Source of the DNA: RGIG4034 sp045576455
GTDB taxonomy: Bacteria; Bacillota; Clostridia; Lachnospirales; Lachnospiraceae
Direction of reading: 5' to 3'
NCBI GenBank assembly: GCA_045576455.1
Contig: JAZNGM010000007.1
Span: forward strand, 62,001 to 126,000
Length of the DNA: 64,000 nt
The notes beneath the pieces are model-generated. The model had not been told where the DNA came from and ran no database searches. It saw only the letters and a program-made list of their open reading frames with translations. Of the stretch, positions 7,620-15,425 are shown in pieces; position 1 is the first letter of the stretch, and every line of letters begins with the position of its first letter. A program made the position numbers and the translations under genes.

Positions 7620-10034
7620 ATGCCAATACGAATAACAGGTATGAATTCAGGCCTTGATACGGATGCTATTATATCTGAACTTATCAAGGCTAAGAGTGAG
7701 AAACTCGATACATTAAAAAAATCGCAGACGAAACTTGAATGGAAACAGGATGTTTGGAAGACGACCAACTCCAAAATTTACAGCTTTTATTCAAAGGCTT
7801 TAAGTAATATGCGTTACCAGTCGAGTTTTAATAAAAAGTCAACTACGATTTCCAATACCAATGTGGCAAGTGTAGTTGCGGGCGACAGTGCGGTAAACGG
7901 AAGCCAGAGCCTCATTGTAAAGCAGCTTGCAAAGTCAGGCTATCTTACCGGTGGCAGATTGAGCGAAGATAAGAGCATTAAAGGCTCTTCGAAACTTAAT
8001 GATGCGCTGGGGGCTAATCTTTCGGGAAGCGGCTCCATAGAGGTTACTGTCGGTAATAAAAAGACAACTATTGAAGTAAATGGCGAAACTACGGTTTCGG
8101 ATTTTGTTAATAAGTTAAAAGAAGCCGGTGTAAATGCAAGCTTCGATTCCACTAACCAGAGAATTTTTGTAAGTGTTGCAGATAGTGGTGCTAAGAATGA
8201 CTTTTCTTTAACAGCATCCAATTCTGACGGTTTAAAAGCACTTTCTTCATTGGGTCTTGTGACAGCTGATGATATAGCAAGTAATAAAGACTACAGTATG
8301 TGGAAGACGTATTTTGCGGATACGGATGATGCTATTCTTGCAAACCTTGAAGCAGACGGCAAACTTGCTGATTATACTTCTGCAAAGGCAGCTAAGTTAC
8401 AGAACAGCCTTACTGCGATGCAGAAAACCATTAAGGGTTATGAAGAAACGCAGAGCAAGCAGGAAAAAGAACTTGAAAAACTGCTTGCGGCAGAAGCTTA
8501 TAAAGACGCTGAAGGCGCTGATACGGCAGAAAAATTTGAAAAAGCAAAAAGTGCATTAGATGCTGCGCAAGCTGCCGTTACCGAGAATTCAGAAAAACTT
8601 GAATATCTTGCACTTACATCAAGAGATGAAGAATCGCTTAATGATGAGCAGAAAGAGAAGTTGGAAGAGTATGCGAAGAAGTATAGCCTTCCGCTTGATG
8701 AAACGACTTTAAAAGAAGAACAGGCTACATTAAAAGAGAATCTTGATGCAGCAAAGAAAACGTTTGACGCCGTTAATGCCGTTAAGGTAAAAGAGGATGA
8801 AATTCTGGCGGTTAAGGACGATATTTATAATACATATAAAAATATGAATGATACGGCACTTGCCTTGAATGAGTATTACGCAACGCTTACAGGCGATGAC
8901 GTAACAGAGGCGGTTACGGCAGCTATTGATAAAAACAATCAGTACATCAGCGACGCAAATGCTTATGTGGCAGATTATGAGGCTGCAAAAGGTGCAGATG
9001 CAGGAACGTATGCTTTGGAAGCCAATGCGTCCTTTAATATCATTGAAGATGCCAAAAACGAAACCGTTGCAATGGTAAAAACAGCTAATGATGCTGTTAA
9101 CAATGCGGGAAGTTATGCATCAAACACGGCGGTAAGAGTTGCCGGACAGGATGCTGTAATCGAATTAAACGGTGCGGAATTTGTATCAAGTACGAACTCT
9201 TTTACGGTAAATGATTTAACCATTACTGCAAAACAGGTAAGTGCGATAACCGGTTACAATACAGAGTATGATGAACTTGGTAATGAAATAAAAGTTCCGA
9301 TGTATGAAGAGGCTTCTATCAATACAGCTGATGATGTCAGCGGCGTATATGATATGATAAGGGATTTCTTCAAAGATTATAATGATCTTGTTAAGGAACT
9401 TGATACGTTGTATAATGCGGATTCCGCAAAAGGTTATGATCCGCTTACGGAAGAAGAAAAGCAGGCGATGACCGAAAAGGAGATAGAGCAGTGGGAAGAA
9501 AAGATTAAGAAAGCATTGCTTAAAAATGATTCGGATCTTAGCGGAGTTATTTCGTCCATGAAGATGGAAATGCTTTCAAGCATTGAAATCGGCGGACAGA
9601 GTTATACACTTTCTTCATTTGGTATTGAAACAATGGGTTATTTTAACTCGGAAGAAAACGAAAGAGGCTGTTATCATATCGATGGAAATCCGGATGATGC
9701 GACAACCAGTGGTAATACGGATAAGCTTAAGAAAATGATAGCAAGTGATCCTAAAACGGTTTCAGAATTCTTTACCAAGCTTGCGGAAAAGATGTACGAC
9801 AATCTTACTACAAGAATGAAGACTACCCAGTATAGTTCGATTTATACAGTATATGAAGATAAAAAAATAAAATCCGACATCAAAGATTACGATGACAAGA
9901 TTGATGAGGCACAGGAAAGACTGAATGAAATAGAGGATAAGTATTACAGACAATTCTCAGCTATGGAGTCGGCGCTTTCGAAATTGAATTCCCAGCAGTC
10001 GGCATTATCATCTATGTTAGGTATGGGCGGTTGA
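7620..10034 (+). CDS. fliD: Flagellar filament cap protein FliD
   Basis: FliD caps the filament and folds incoming flagellin. The N-terminus reads MPIRITGMNSGLDTDAIISE with a following long helix, and the C-terminus ends in a coiled-coil (YDDKIDEAQERLNEIEDKYY) plus FSAMESALSKLNSQQ, both typical. ATG 7620 has GGAGG at 7611-7615; an earlier ATG at 7605 overlaps that site and is unlikely. At about 804 residues it is much longer than the common 450-550. The excess is an Ala/Lys/Glu-rich, predicted helical insertion at about residues 235-490. The following fliS and FliT-like genes fit a FliD operon. Confidence 0.94.
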   Translation: MPIRITGMNSGLDTDAIISELIKAKSEKLDTLKKSQTKLEWKQDVWKTTNSKIYSFYSKALSNMRYQSSFNKKSTTISNTNVASVVAGDSAVNGSQSLIVKQLAKSGYLTGGRLSEDKSIKGSSKLNDALGANLSGSGSIEVTVGNKKTTIEVNGETTVSDFVNKLKEAGVNASFDSTNQRIFVSVADSGAKNDFSLTASNSDGLKALSSLGLVTADDIASNKDYSMWKTYFADTDDAILANLEADGKLADYTSAKAAKLQNSLTAMQKTIKGYEETQSKQEKELEKLLAAEAYKDAEGADTAEKFEKAKSALDAAQAAVTENSEKLEYLALTSRDEESLNDEQKEKLEEYAKKYSLPLDETTLKEEQATLKENLDAAKKTFDAVNAVKVKEDEILAVKDDIYNTYKNMNDTALALNEYYATLTGDDVTEAVTAAIDKNNQYISDANAYVADYEAAKGADAGTYALEANASFNIIEDAKNETVAMVKTANDAVNNAGSYASNTAVRVAGQDAVIELNGAEFVSSTNSFTVNDLTITAKQVSAITGYNTEYDELGNEIKVPMYEEASINTADDVSGVYDMIRDFFKDYNDLVKELDTLYNADSAKGYDPLTEEEKQAMTEKEIEQWEEKIKKALLKNDSDLSGVISSMKMEMLSSIEIGGQSYTLSSFGIETMGYFNSEENERGCYHIDGNPDDATTSGNTDKLKKMIASDPKTVSEFFTKLAEKMYDNLTTRMKTTQYSSIYTVYEDKKIKSDIKDYDDKIDEAQERLNEIEDKYYRQFSAMESALSKLNSQQSALSSMLGMGG

Positions 10035-10070
10035 TTTTAAAAAATACAATATTATGGGAGGTGCCTTGTT

Positions 10071-10451
10071 ATGGCATTGGCAAATGCGTACTCACAATAT
10101 AGTACAAACCGTATTCTGACGGCGTCACCGGCGGAACTTACATTAATGCTTTATGAAGGTGCAATTAAGTTTTGTAATATTGCCATTATGGGCGTTGAAC
10201 AAAAGAGTATACAGAAAGCGCATGATAATATCATGAAGACGGAACGTATTATCAGGGAATTCCAGATTACGTTAAATCATGATTATCCTGTTGCTAAGGA
10301 CTTTGATGCAGTGTATACTTATCTTATCAGAAGACTTCATGAAGCAAATATCAAGAAAGATAAAGAGATTCTTGAAGAAATACTGACTCATTTAAGAACT
10401 ATGCGTGACACTTGGAAGGAAGTAATGAAATTGTCAAAACCTTCTGAGTAA
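10071..10451 (+). CDS. fliS: Flagellin export chaperone FliS
   Basis: FliS binds the C-terminal helix of flagellin in the cytoplasm to stop early polymerisation. The 126 residues show the family pattern: YSQYSTNRILTASPAELTLM followed by LYEGAIKFCNIAI, then helices with a basic-acidic mix and an RTMRDTWKEVMKLS ending. GGGAGGTG precedes ATG 10071. It lies between fliD and a FliT-like gene, the standard arrangement. Confidence 0.95.
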   Translation: MALANAYSQYSTNRILTASPAELTLMLYEGAIKFCNIAIMGVEQKSIQKAHDNIMKTERIIREFQITLNHDYPVAKDFDAVYTYLIRRLHEANIKKDKEILEEILTHLRTMRDTWKEVMKLSKPSE

Positions 10452-10476
10452 TACATAGAGAGATTGGGAGTAATAT

Positions 10477-10956
10477 ATGCCGGAATTGAAACCGTATCTT
10501 AATGTCCTGATTGAGGGGCTTAAGAAAAAGAATGCTATTCTAAATAAGATTATTGTTCTGAATAATAAGCAGGCCGGGGTTATTAATGATAATAACGGAC
10601 TGGAAGCGTTTGATGCATTGGTTGAAGAAAAAGCGGTGCTGATTGCAGAACTTGAAAAAGTGGATAACGGTTTTCAATCGGTATATGACAGAATTAAGCA
10701 GGAGCTTAATTTAAATACTTCACAGTATAAAGAAGAAATCCGGACACTACAGGGACTCATCCGTGAGATGACGGATTTGGGTGTGAGTGTTGAAACCGGA
10801 GAGATGCGTAATAAGAAGGCTATAGAACAATATTTTTCCTATACACAGAAAAATGTTAATATGAGCCGCAAAAGTGTTAAGGCTGCAAGTGATTATTATA
10901 AAAATATGAGCAGGGTTAATTACATAGATCCGCAGCTTCTTGACCAAAAGAAATGA
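10477..10956 (+). CDS. FliT/FlgN-like flagellar chaperone
   Basis: A 159-residue all-helical protein directly behind fliS, in the place where fliT lies in many Bacillota. It opens with two short helices, then has a FlgN-like stretch EAFDALVEEKAVLIAELEKVD and a long C-terminal amphipathic helix. By position it should be the chaperone of FliD. FlgN and FliT cannot be told apart confidently by eye, so I give no symbol. GGGAG lies nine bases before the ATG. It is the last gene before the separately promoted flagellins. Confidence 0.75.
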   Translation: MPELKPYLNVLIEGLKKKNAILNKIIVLNNKQAGVINDNNGLEAFDALVEEKAVLIAELEKVDNGFQSVYDRIKQELNLNTSQYKEEIRTLQGLIREMTDLGVSVETGEMRNKKAIEQYFSYTQKNVNMSRKSVKAASDYYKNMSRVNYIDPQLLDQKK

Positions 10957-11014
10957 TTATATCCGGTTCTTTCCGGTATAATAAAAATTTTTTAAATTTT
11001 TTTTACAAAAACTC

Positions 11015-11041
11015 TAAAGTATTGGATGAACCATCCGATAT
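11015..11041 (+). promoter_or_regulatory. sigma28 promoter of flagellin gene 1
   Basis: TAAA (11015-11018), exactly 15 bases, then TCCGATAT (11034-11041). It leaves an untranslated leader of about 125 bases before ATG 11172. Confidence 0.88.
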
Positions 11042-11131
11042 ATAGAGTAAGTAAAACAAATTTACTTATTAACCAGTGATAACTTCATAACAGGAACGTA
11101 TCCGAAAGTGATTTATCACACCACTACACGA

Positions 11132-11163
11132 GTGGCAAGGATGCCACCGTAAATTCAAGGAGG
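11132..11163 (+). promoter_or_regulatory. CsrA-type double site in flagellin 1 leader
   Basis: GTGGC (11132-11136) and GCCAC (11143-11147) frame a six-base loop AAGGAT: a GGA presented in a hairpin loop. Ten bases on, AAGGAGG (11157-11163) is both the Shine-Dalgarno and a second GGA site. Two sites, one overlapping the ribosome site, are the known arrangement by which CsrA represses flagellin (hag) mRNA in Bacillus. The same structure is conserved before the second flagellin. Confidence 0.72.
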
Positions 11164-11171
11164 AAAAGCAT

Positions 11172-12023
11172 ATGGTAGTACAACACAATCTTACAGCAAT
11201 GAACACACAGAGACAGTTGAACATCACAACTGGAGTACAGTCAAAGGTAACAGAGCAGTTATCAAGTGGTTACAAGATTAACCGTGCAGCAGATGACGCA
11301 GCAGGACTTACAATCAGTGAGAAGATGAGAAGCCAGATCAGAGGACTTACACAGGCATCAGCTAACGCAGAAGACGGCGTATCTTGTGTACAGACAGCTG
11401 AAGGTGCTCTTGCAGAAGTTCATGACATGTTACAGCGTATGAACGAACTCGCAGTTAAGTCAGCAAACGGAACTAACACAACTGCAGACCGCGTTGCTAT
11501 CCAGAAGGAAATTAACGCACTTGTATCTGAAGTTAACCGTGTATCTCAGTCAACACAGTTCAACACATTGAACCTGTTAGATGGTTCTTTCACAGGAAAG
11601 TTCCTTCAGGTTGGTGCTGCTGCTAAGGATGAGCAGACAATTAGGATTAGTATCAAAGCTATGAACGCAGCAGGTTTAGGAATTGCTTCATTAAAGGATC
11701 CTACTCTTGACAAGACAAGCACAGCAACACTTGTAACACAGACAGGTGCTAAATCAGCAATCAGCCTTATTACAAAAGCTATTGCACAGATTTCTTCACA
11801 GAGATCTTCACTTGGTGCTATCCAGAACAGACTTGAGCACACAATCAACAACCTTGATAACATCGTAGAGAATACAACAGCTGCTGAAAGTGCAATCCGT
11901 GATACAGATATGGCTGCAGCAATGGTTCAGTTCTCAACATCTAACATCATTGCTCAGGCAGGTCAGTCAATGTTAGCTCAGGCTAATCAGTCAACACAGG
12001 GTGTTCTTTCATTACTCGGTTAA
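11172..12023 (+). CDS. fliC: Flagellin (copy 1)
   Basis: Main filament subunit. The 283 residues consist of the conserved N-terminal D0/D1 helices (MVVQHNLTAMNTQRQLNIT; then SSGYKINRAADDAAGLTISE at about 32-51), a short variable centre (about 150-200) and the C-terminal helices (SAIRDTDMAAAMVQFSTSNI; QSMLAQANQSTQGVL). There is no large D2/D3 outer domain, so it is a minimal flagellin. Codons are strongly biased to AAC, TTC, AAG and ACA, which suggests high expression, more so than in copy 2. It has its own sigma28 promoter, CsrA-type leader and terminator. The downstream Maf genes suggest that its Ser/Thr residues are glycosylated. Confidence 0.97.
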   Translation: MVVQHNLTAMNTQRQLNITTGVQSKVTEQLSSGYKINRAADDAAGLTISEKMRSQIRGLTQASANAEDGVSCVQTAEGALAEVHDMLQRMNELAVKSANGTNTTADRVAIQKEINALVSEVNRVSQSTQFNTLNLLDGSFTGKFLQVGAAAKDEQTIRISIKAMNAAGLGIASLKDPTLDKTSTATLVTQTGAKSAISLITKAIAQISSQRSSLGAIQNRLEHTINNLDNIVENTTAAESAIRDTDMAAAMVQFSTSNIIAQAGQSMLAQANQSTQGVLSLLG

Positions 12024-12052
12024 TTCCGGCGTAAGTAAGTACTAAGATTTTC

Positions 12053-12083
12053 AGAGGGTATCTCTTAAGAGATGCCCTCTTTT
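12053..12083 (+). terminator. Terminator after flagellin 1
   Basis: AGAGGGTATCTCTT (12053-12066) pairs with AAGAGATGCCCTCT (12067-12080) with one G-T wobble, followed by TTTC. It separates the two flagellin genes into single-gene units. Confidence 0.85.
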
Positions 12084-12140
12084 CAATTGCACAATTATCG
12101 GAATTTAGTAAAAAAATATACAAAAAAGCAATAATTCCTA

Positions 12141-12167
12141 TAAAGTATTTTTTACTTTTACCGATAT
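12141..12167 (+). promoter_or_regulatory. sigma28 promoter of flagellin gene 2
   Basis: TAAA (12141-12144), 15 bases, ACCGATAT (12160-12167). The spacer is T-rich. The leader to ATG 12292 is about 118 bases. Confidence 0.88.
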
Positions 12168-12251
12168 ATTAACTGAGTAAGTAATTACTTGGAACCGGTG
12201 GTGTGATGCCGGGCATATCAAACCGGCATATGCCGCATAACATTAAGCCGA

Positions 12252-12283
12252 GTGGCAAGGAAGCCACCGTATATTCAAGGAGG
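12252..12283 (+). promoter_or_regulatory. CsrA-type double site in flagellin 2 leader
   Basis: GTGGC (12252-12256), loop AAGGAA, GCCAC (12263-12267), then AAGGAGG at 12277-12283 overlapping the Shine-Dalgarno. The stem bases and the spacing to the ATG are the same as in the first flagellin leader, although most of the rest of the two leaders differs, which argues for selection on the structure. Confidence 0.72.
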
Positions 12284-12291
12284 AATAAAAT

Positions 12292-13143
12292 ATGGTAGTA
12301 CAGCACAATCTTACAGCGATGAACACGCAGAGACAATTGAACATTACATCAGGAGTACAGTCTAAAGTATCGGAACAGTTAGCAAGTGGTTATAAGATTA
12401 ACCGTGCGGCAGATGATGCAGCAGGTCTTACTATAAGCGAGAAAATGAGAAGCCAGATCCGTGGACTTACACAGGCATCTGCTAATGCAGAAGATGGTAT
12501 ATCATGTGTACAGACTGCAGAAGGAGCGCTTGCAGAAGTTCATGACATGTTACAGCGTATGAACGAACTTGCAGTAAAATCCGCTAACGGAACGAATACT
12601 ACAGCAGATAGAGTTGCAATCCAGAAGGAAATCAACGCGTTGGTTTCTGAAATTGACAGAGTATCACAGTCAACACAGTTTAACACATTAAACTTGTTGG
12701 ATGGCACATTTGCAGGAAAGACACTTCAGGTGGGTGCAGCTGCTAAGGATGAGCAGACTATCAAGGTTAGCATTAAAGCGTTGAGTGCAACCGGACTGAA
12801 TATTGCCTCTTTGAAGGATGCAGCTTTGGACAAGACTAATACTGCAACACTTGTGACACAGACAGGTGCTAAATCAGCAATCAGCCTTATTACAAAAGCT
12901 ATTGCACAGATTTCTTCACAGAGATCTTCACTTGGTGCTATTCAGAACAGACTTGAGCACACAATCAACAACCTTGATAATATCGTAGAGAATACGACAG
13001 CCGCTGAAAGCGCAATCCGTGATACGGATATGGCAGCAGCAATGGTACAGTTCTCAACTGCTAATATCATTGCTCAGGCAGGTCAGTCAATGCTTGCACA
13101 GGCAAACCAGTCTAAACAGGGTGTTATGTCGTTATTACAGTAG
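12292..13143 (+). CDS. fliC: Flagellin (copy 2)
   Basis: Second flagellin, also 283 residues and close to 90 percent identical by eye to copy 1. Differences cluster in residues 145-185 and at the last residues (SKQGVMSLLQ instead of STQGVLSLLG). N- and C-terminal D0/D1 helices are intact. Synonymous differences are common in the first 180 codons but almost absent over about 125 bases in the 3-prime part, a patch that looks homogenised. It has a separate sigma28 promoter, CsrA-type leader and terminator, so the two can be regulated separately or mixed in one filament. Confidence 0.97.
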   Translation: MVVQHNLTAMNTQRQLNITSGVQSKVSEQLASGYKINRAADDAAGLTISEKMRSQIRGLTQASANAEDGISCVQTAEGALAEVHDMLQRMNELAVKSANGTNTTADRVAIQKEINALVSEIDRVSQSTQFNTLNLLDGTFAGKTLQVGAAAKDEQTIKVSIKALSATGLNIASLKDAALDKTNTATLVTQTGAKSAISLITKAIAQISSQRSSLGAIQNRLEHTINNLDNIVENTTAAESAIRDTDMAAAMVQFSTANIIAQAGQSMLAQANQSKQGVMSLLQ

Positions 13144-13159
13144 CTACTACTAAATGAAG

Positions 13160-13189
13160 AAGGGATTGGCATTAGTCAGTCCCTTTTTT
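13160..13189 (+). terminator. Terminator after flagellin 2
   Basis: AAGGGATTG (13160-13168) and CAGTCCCTT (13177-13185) form a nine-base stem with one G-T pair, followed by TTTTC. It divides the flagellin gene from the glycan island. Confidence 0.8.
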
Positions 13190-13212
13190 CACACCAAAGG
13201 GGATGATTTGAA

Positions 13213-13548
13213 ATGGAAATGAATGAGAAAATGACAGCGCTTGTATATTTGCTCGAAAGATTTGCGCAAAGCGTTATGGCAGATGCGGAAGCGCAGTCTA
13301 AATCGATTATTATAGAAATTACTGAATTATTAAGCGAGGTCTATCCAAGCATAATTACGCTGTATGATCATCCGGAGATGGTTGAAAGAGCGGATGAAAA
13401 AGTATATTGGCTGAATCAGCTTAAAAGAACCAATGATGTTCTTGCGGGAGAAGATTCTATGGCACAAATGGATGTCCTTTATTTTGAAACAAGAAGTAAT
13501 TTGCTTGAAATAATGGATGTTGCTGCCGAGAAAGGGATTGCATTATGA
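13213..13548 (+). CDS. Unknown small protein coupled to Maf
   Basis: I do not recognise this 111-residue protein. It is acidic, almost entirely helical, with no signal peptide or membrane segment. A GGGGATGATTTG site precedes ATG 13213. Its stop overlaps the start of the first maf gene (ATGA at 13545-13548), so the two are translationally coupled and their products probably work together. The helical, acidic character resembles the small chaperones of the flagellar cluster, so it may be an adaptor that brings flagellin to the Maf transferase; this is a guess from position. Confidence 0.75.
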   Translation: MEMNEKMTALVYLLERFAQSVMADAEAQSKSIIIEITELLSEVYPSIITLYDHPEMVERADEKVYWLNQLKRTNDVLAGEDSMAQMDVLYFETRSNLLEIMDVAAEKGIAL

Positions 13549-15425
13549 ATATGACATATGAGAATAATCTCAAAGCCTTATCTGAAAATAAACGGTATGA
13601 GTTATTATATAAAACATTATGCAGTGAGCAGACAATAAATGAGATGCAAGCAGATGAGGATTTTTCCTGTGAAGTGACGGAAATTGAAGGCAATACGATT
13701 CTGTACGTGCTAAAGGAGGGGAAAACCTTCCAACTGGATAGCCTTTATTCGGGGAAAAAGGCTATAGATATCTGGTTTGAAAGCCAAATAACCTTAACCT
13801 ATATGGCAAAGTGTCTGTTTTGCGGATTGGGTAATGGGATGTATGTGGACAAGTTACTCAGCGATGCCGATGAAACTGTAACGGTTTGTGTATATGAACC
13901 GAGTTTGAAAATATTTATCAAAGCATTGGAATGTTTTGATTTGCGTCATATAATCAGCAGCAACAGAGTTACGCTCATAGTAAAAGATTTATTTGAATGT
14001 GATGCAGTCTCTTATATATATAAGTTCATTAATTACCATGACATTGAAAATGCTATTTTCCAGGCGTACCCGAATTATTCTAAAATAATGCCGGGGATTG
14101 TACGGGATTTCGACAGAAAAGTACAGGAAATGGTAATGCAGATCAGGGCAACCCAGAGTGTTATCGTACGATACGGTAAGGAGAATGCGTCCAATTCATT
14201 GAAAAATATGATGCCGTTTATAAAAAGCAAGTCCATTATGGATTTTAACAGACTTTGTCCTAAAGATATACCGGCATTCGTGGTTGCATCCGGTCCATCT
14301 CTTAATAAAAATATAGAAGAATTAAAAAGGGCGAAGGGAAAAAGTCTTATTGTAGCAGTTGATTCTGCAATTCCGACGTTGTTAAGAAACGATATAGTGC
14401 CGGATTTGTTTGTTACTTTGGATTCTAAAAAGGATATCAGACATACGGATGATGAACGTTCGCACAAAATACCCTGTTTCTGTGAACTTGAGAGTAATGC
14501 GGCAATTGTGGCAAAGCAGACGGGAGCATTATTCTTTATGAATGACATGAGCCCTTATGTAAATGCCTTCCTTAATCCGCGGGATATAATCGTGCCGCCG
14601 TTTTCAACAGGAGGATCTGTTGCAAACTCGGCCTGTGCCATACTTTTATCCATGGGCTTTAATAATATTATTCTTGTGGGCCAGGATCTGGCATATACGG
14701 ATAACAAGACACATGCGTCAGGGACGGTTGGGGCGTCCAGAAATACGGATGTCGGGGAACTGGAAGATATAATGGTGGATGCTTATTATGGCGGTAAGAT
14801 AAAGAGTTCCAATGAATTTATCTTATATAAAAAGTGGTTTGAAGAAGCAATACAAAACAATCCGGAAGCAACTATTATAGATGCAACAGAAGGTGGAGCG
14901 CTTATTGTGGGTGCGATCAATATGCCGCTTGCACAAGCCGTAGATACATATTGTAGGAAGGAAACTGATATAGCGGCGGTAATTGATGCCTCGGAATATT
15001 TGCTTACAAAAGAGCAGCAACGTGATATGCAGTCATATATTCTTAACCTTTATAATTTATATGAAAAATGGGAACAAGAGATGCGGGAAGCTTTGCGGGG
15101 ATATGACGGAATAGAAAAGCTTGTACGGGAAGGGAAAATTGCAAGCGGTCAGATGAAAAAGCTGCTTGCTAAAACCGGTGAAATTGTCGAAAGAATGGAA
15201 AAAGCACCGGAAATGTATTATGTATTCTGTTTTGCACAGGTGCAACTTGCTGATGAAGGACTGAATGAAGATATATATAAGCAGTATGACAGTTTTTCGG
15301 AAGAGGTTATGGAAACAATAAAAAGAAGTAGGAGATATGTAGAGGTACTTAAAGGGAGAATGAAATATGTTGTACGTTTGTGTAATGAACAGTTTCTTGT
15401 AGCGTTAAAGGAGGCGAAGTTATGA
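13545..15425 (+). CDS. maf: Maf-type motility accessory factor (DUF115), copy 1
   Basis: Maf proteins are cytoplasmic transferases needed for motility; they attach nonulosonic acids (pseudaminic or legionaminic acid) to flagellin Ser/Thr. The 626-residue product has the DUF115 (MptE-like) core: VVASGPSLNKN at residues 246-256, AVDSAIPTLLRNDIVPDLFV after it, FSTGGSVANSAC at 353-364 and VGQDLAYTDNKTHASG near 383-398. An N-terminal domain of 240 residues and a helical C-terminus flank it. It overlaps the gene before by four bases (ATGA) and the nonulosonate synthase gene after it (ATGA at 15422), so sugar synthesis and transfer are coupled. Confidence 0.9.
   Translation: MNMTYENNLKALSENKRYELLYKTLCSEQTINEMQADEDFSCEVTEIEGNTILYVLKEGKTFQLDSLYSGKKAIDIWFESQITLTYMAKCLFCGLGNGMYVDKLLSDADETVTVCVYEPSLKIFIKALECFDLRHIISSNRVTLIVKDLFECDAVSYIYKFINYHDIENAIFQAYPNYSKIMPGIVRDFDRKVQEMVMQIRATQSVIVRYGKENASNSLKNMMPFIKSKSIMDFNRLCPKDIPAFVVASGPSLNKNIEELKRAKGKSLIVAVDSAIPTLLRNDIVPDLFVTLDSKKDIRHTDDERSHKIPCFCELESNAAIVAKQTGALFFMNDMSPYVNAFLNPRDIIVPPFSTGGSVANSACAILLSMGFNNIILVGQDLAYTDNKTHASGTVGASRNTDVGELEDIMVDAYYGGKIKSSNEFILYKKWFEEAIQNNPEATIIDATEGGALIVGAINMPLAQAVDTYCRKETDIAAVIDASEYLLTKEQQRDMQSYILNLYNLYEKWEQEMREALRGYDGIEKLVREGKIASGQMKKLLAKTGEIVERMEKAPEMYYVFCFAQVQLADEGLNEDIYKQYDSFSEEVMETIKRSRRYVEVLKGRMKYVVRLCNEQFLVALKEAKL

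Noticed and set aside
10957..11014. Possible terminator TATCCGG-N-CCGGTATA with A/T runs before flagellin 1
   Set aside because: The stem is short with mismatches and the T-run is part of a generally AT-rich stretch; not strong enough to list.
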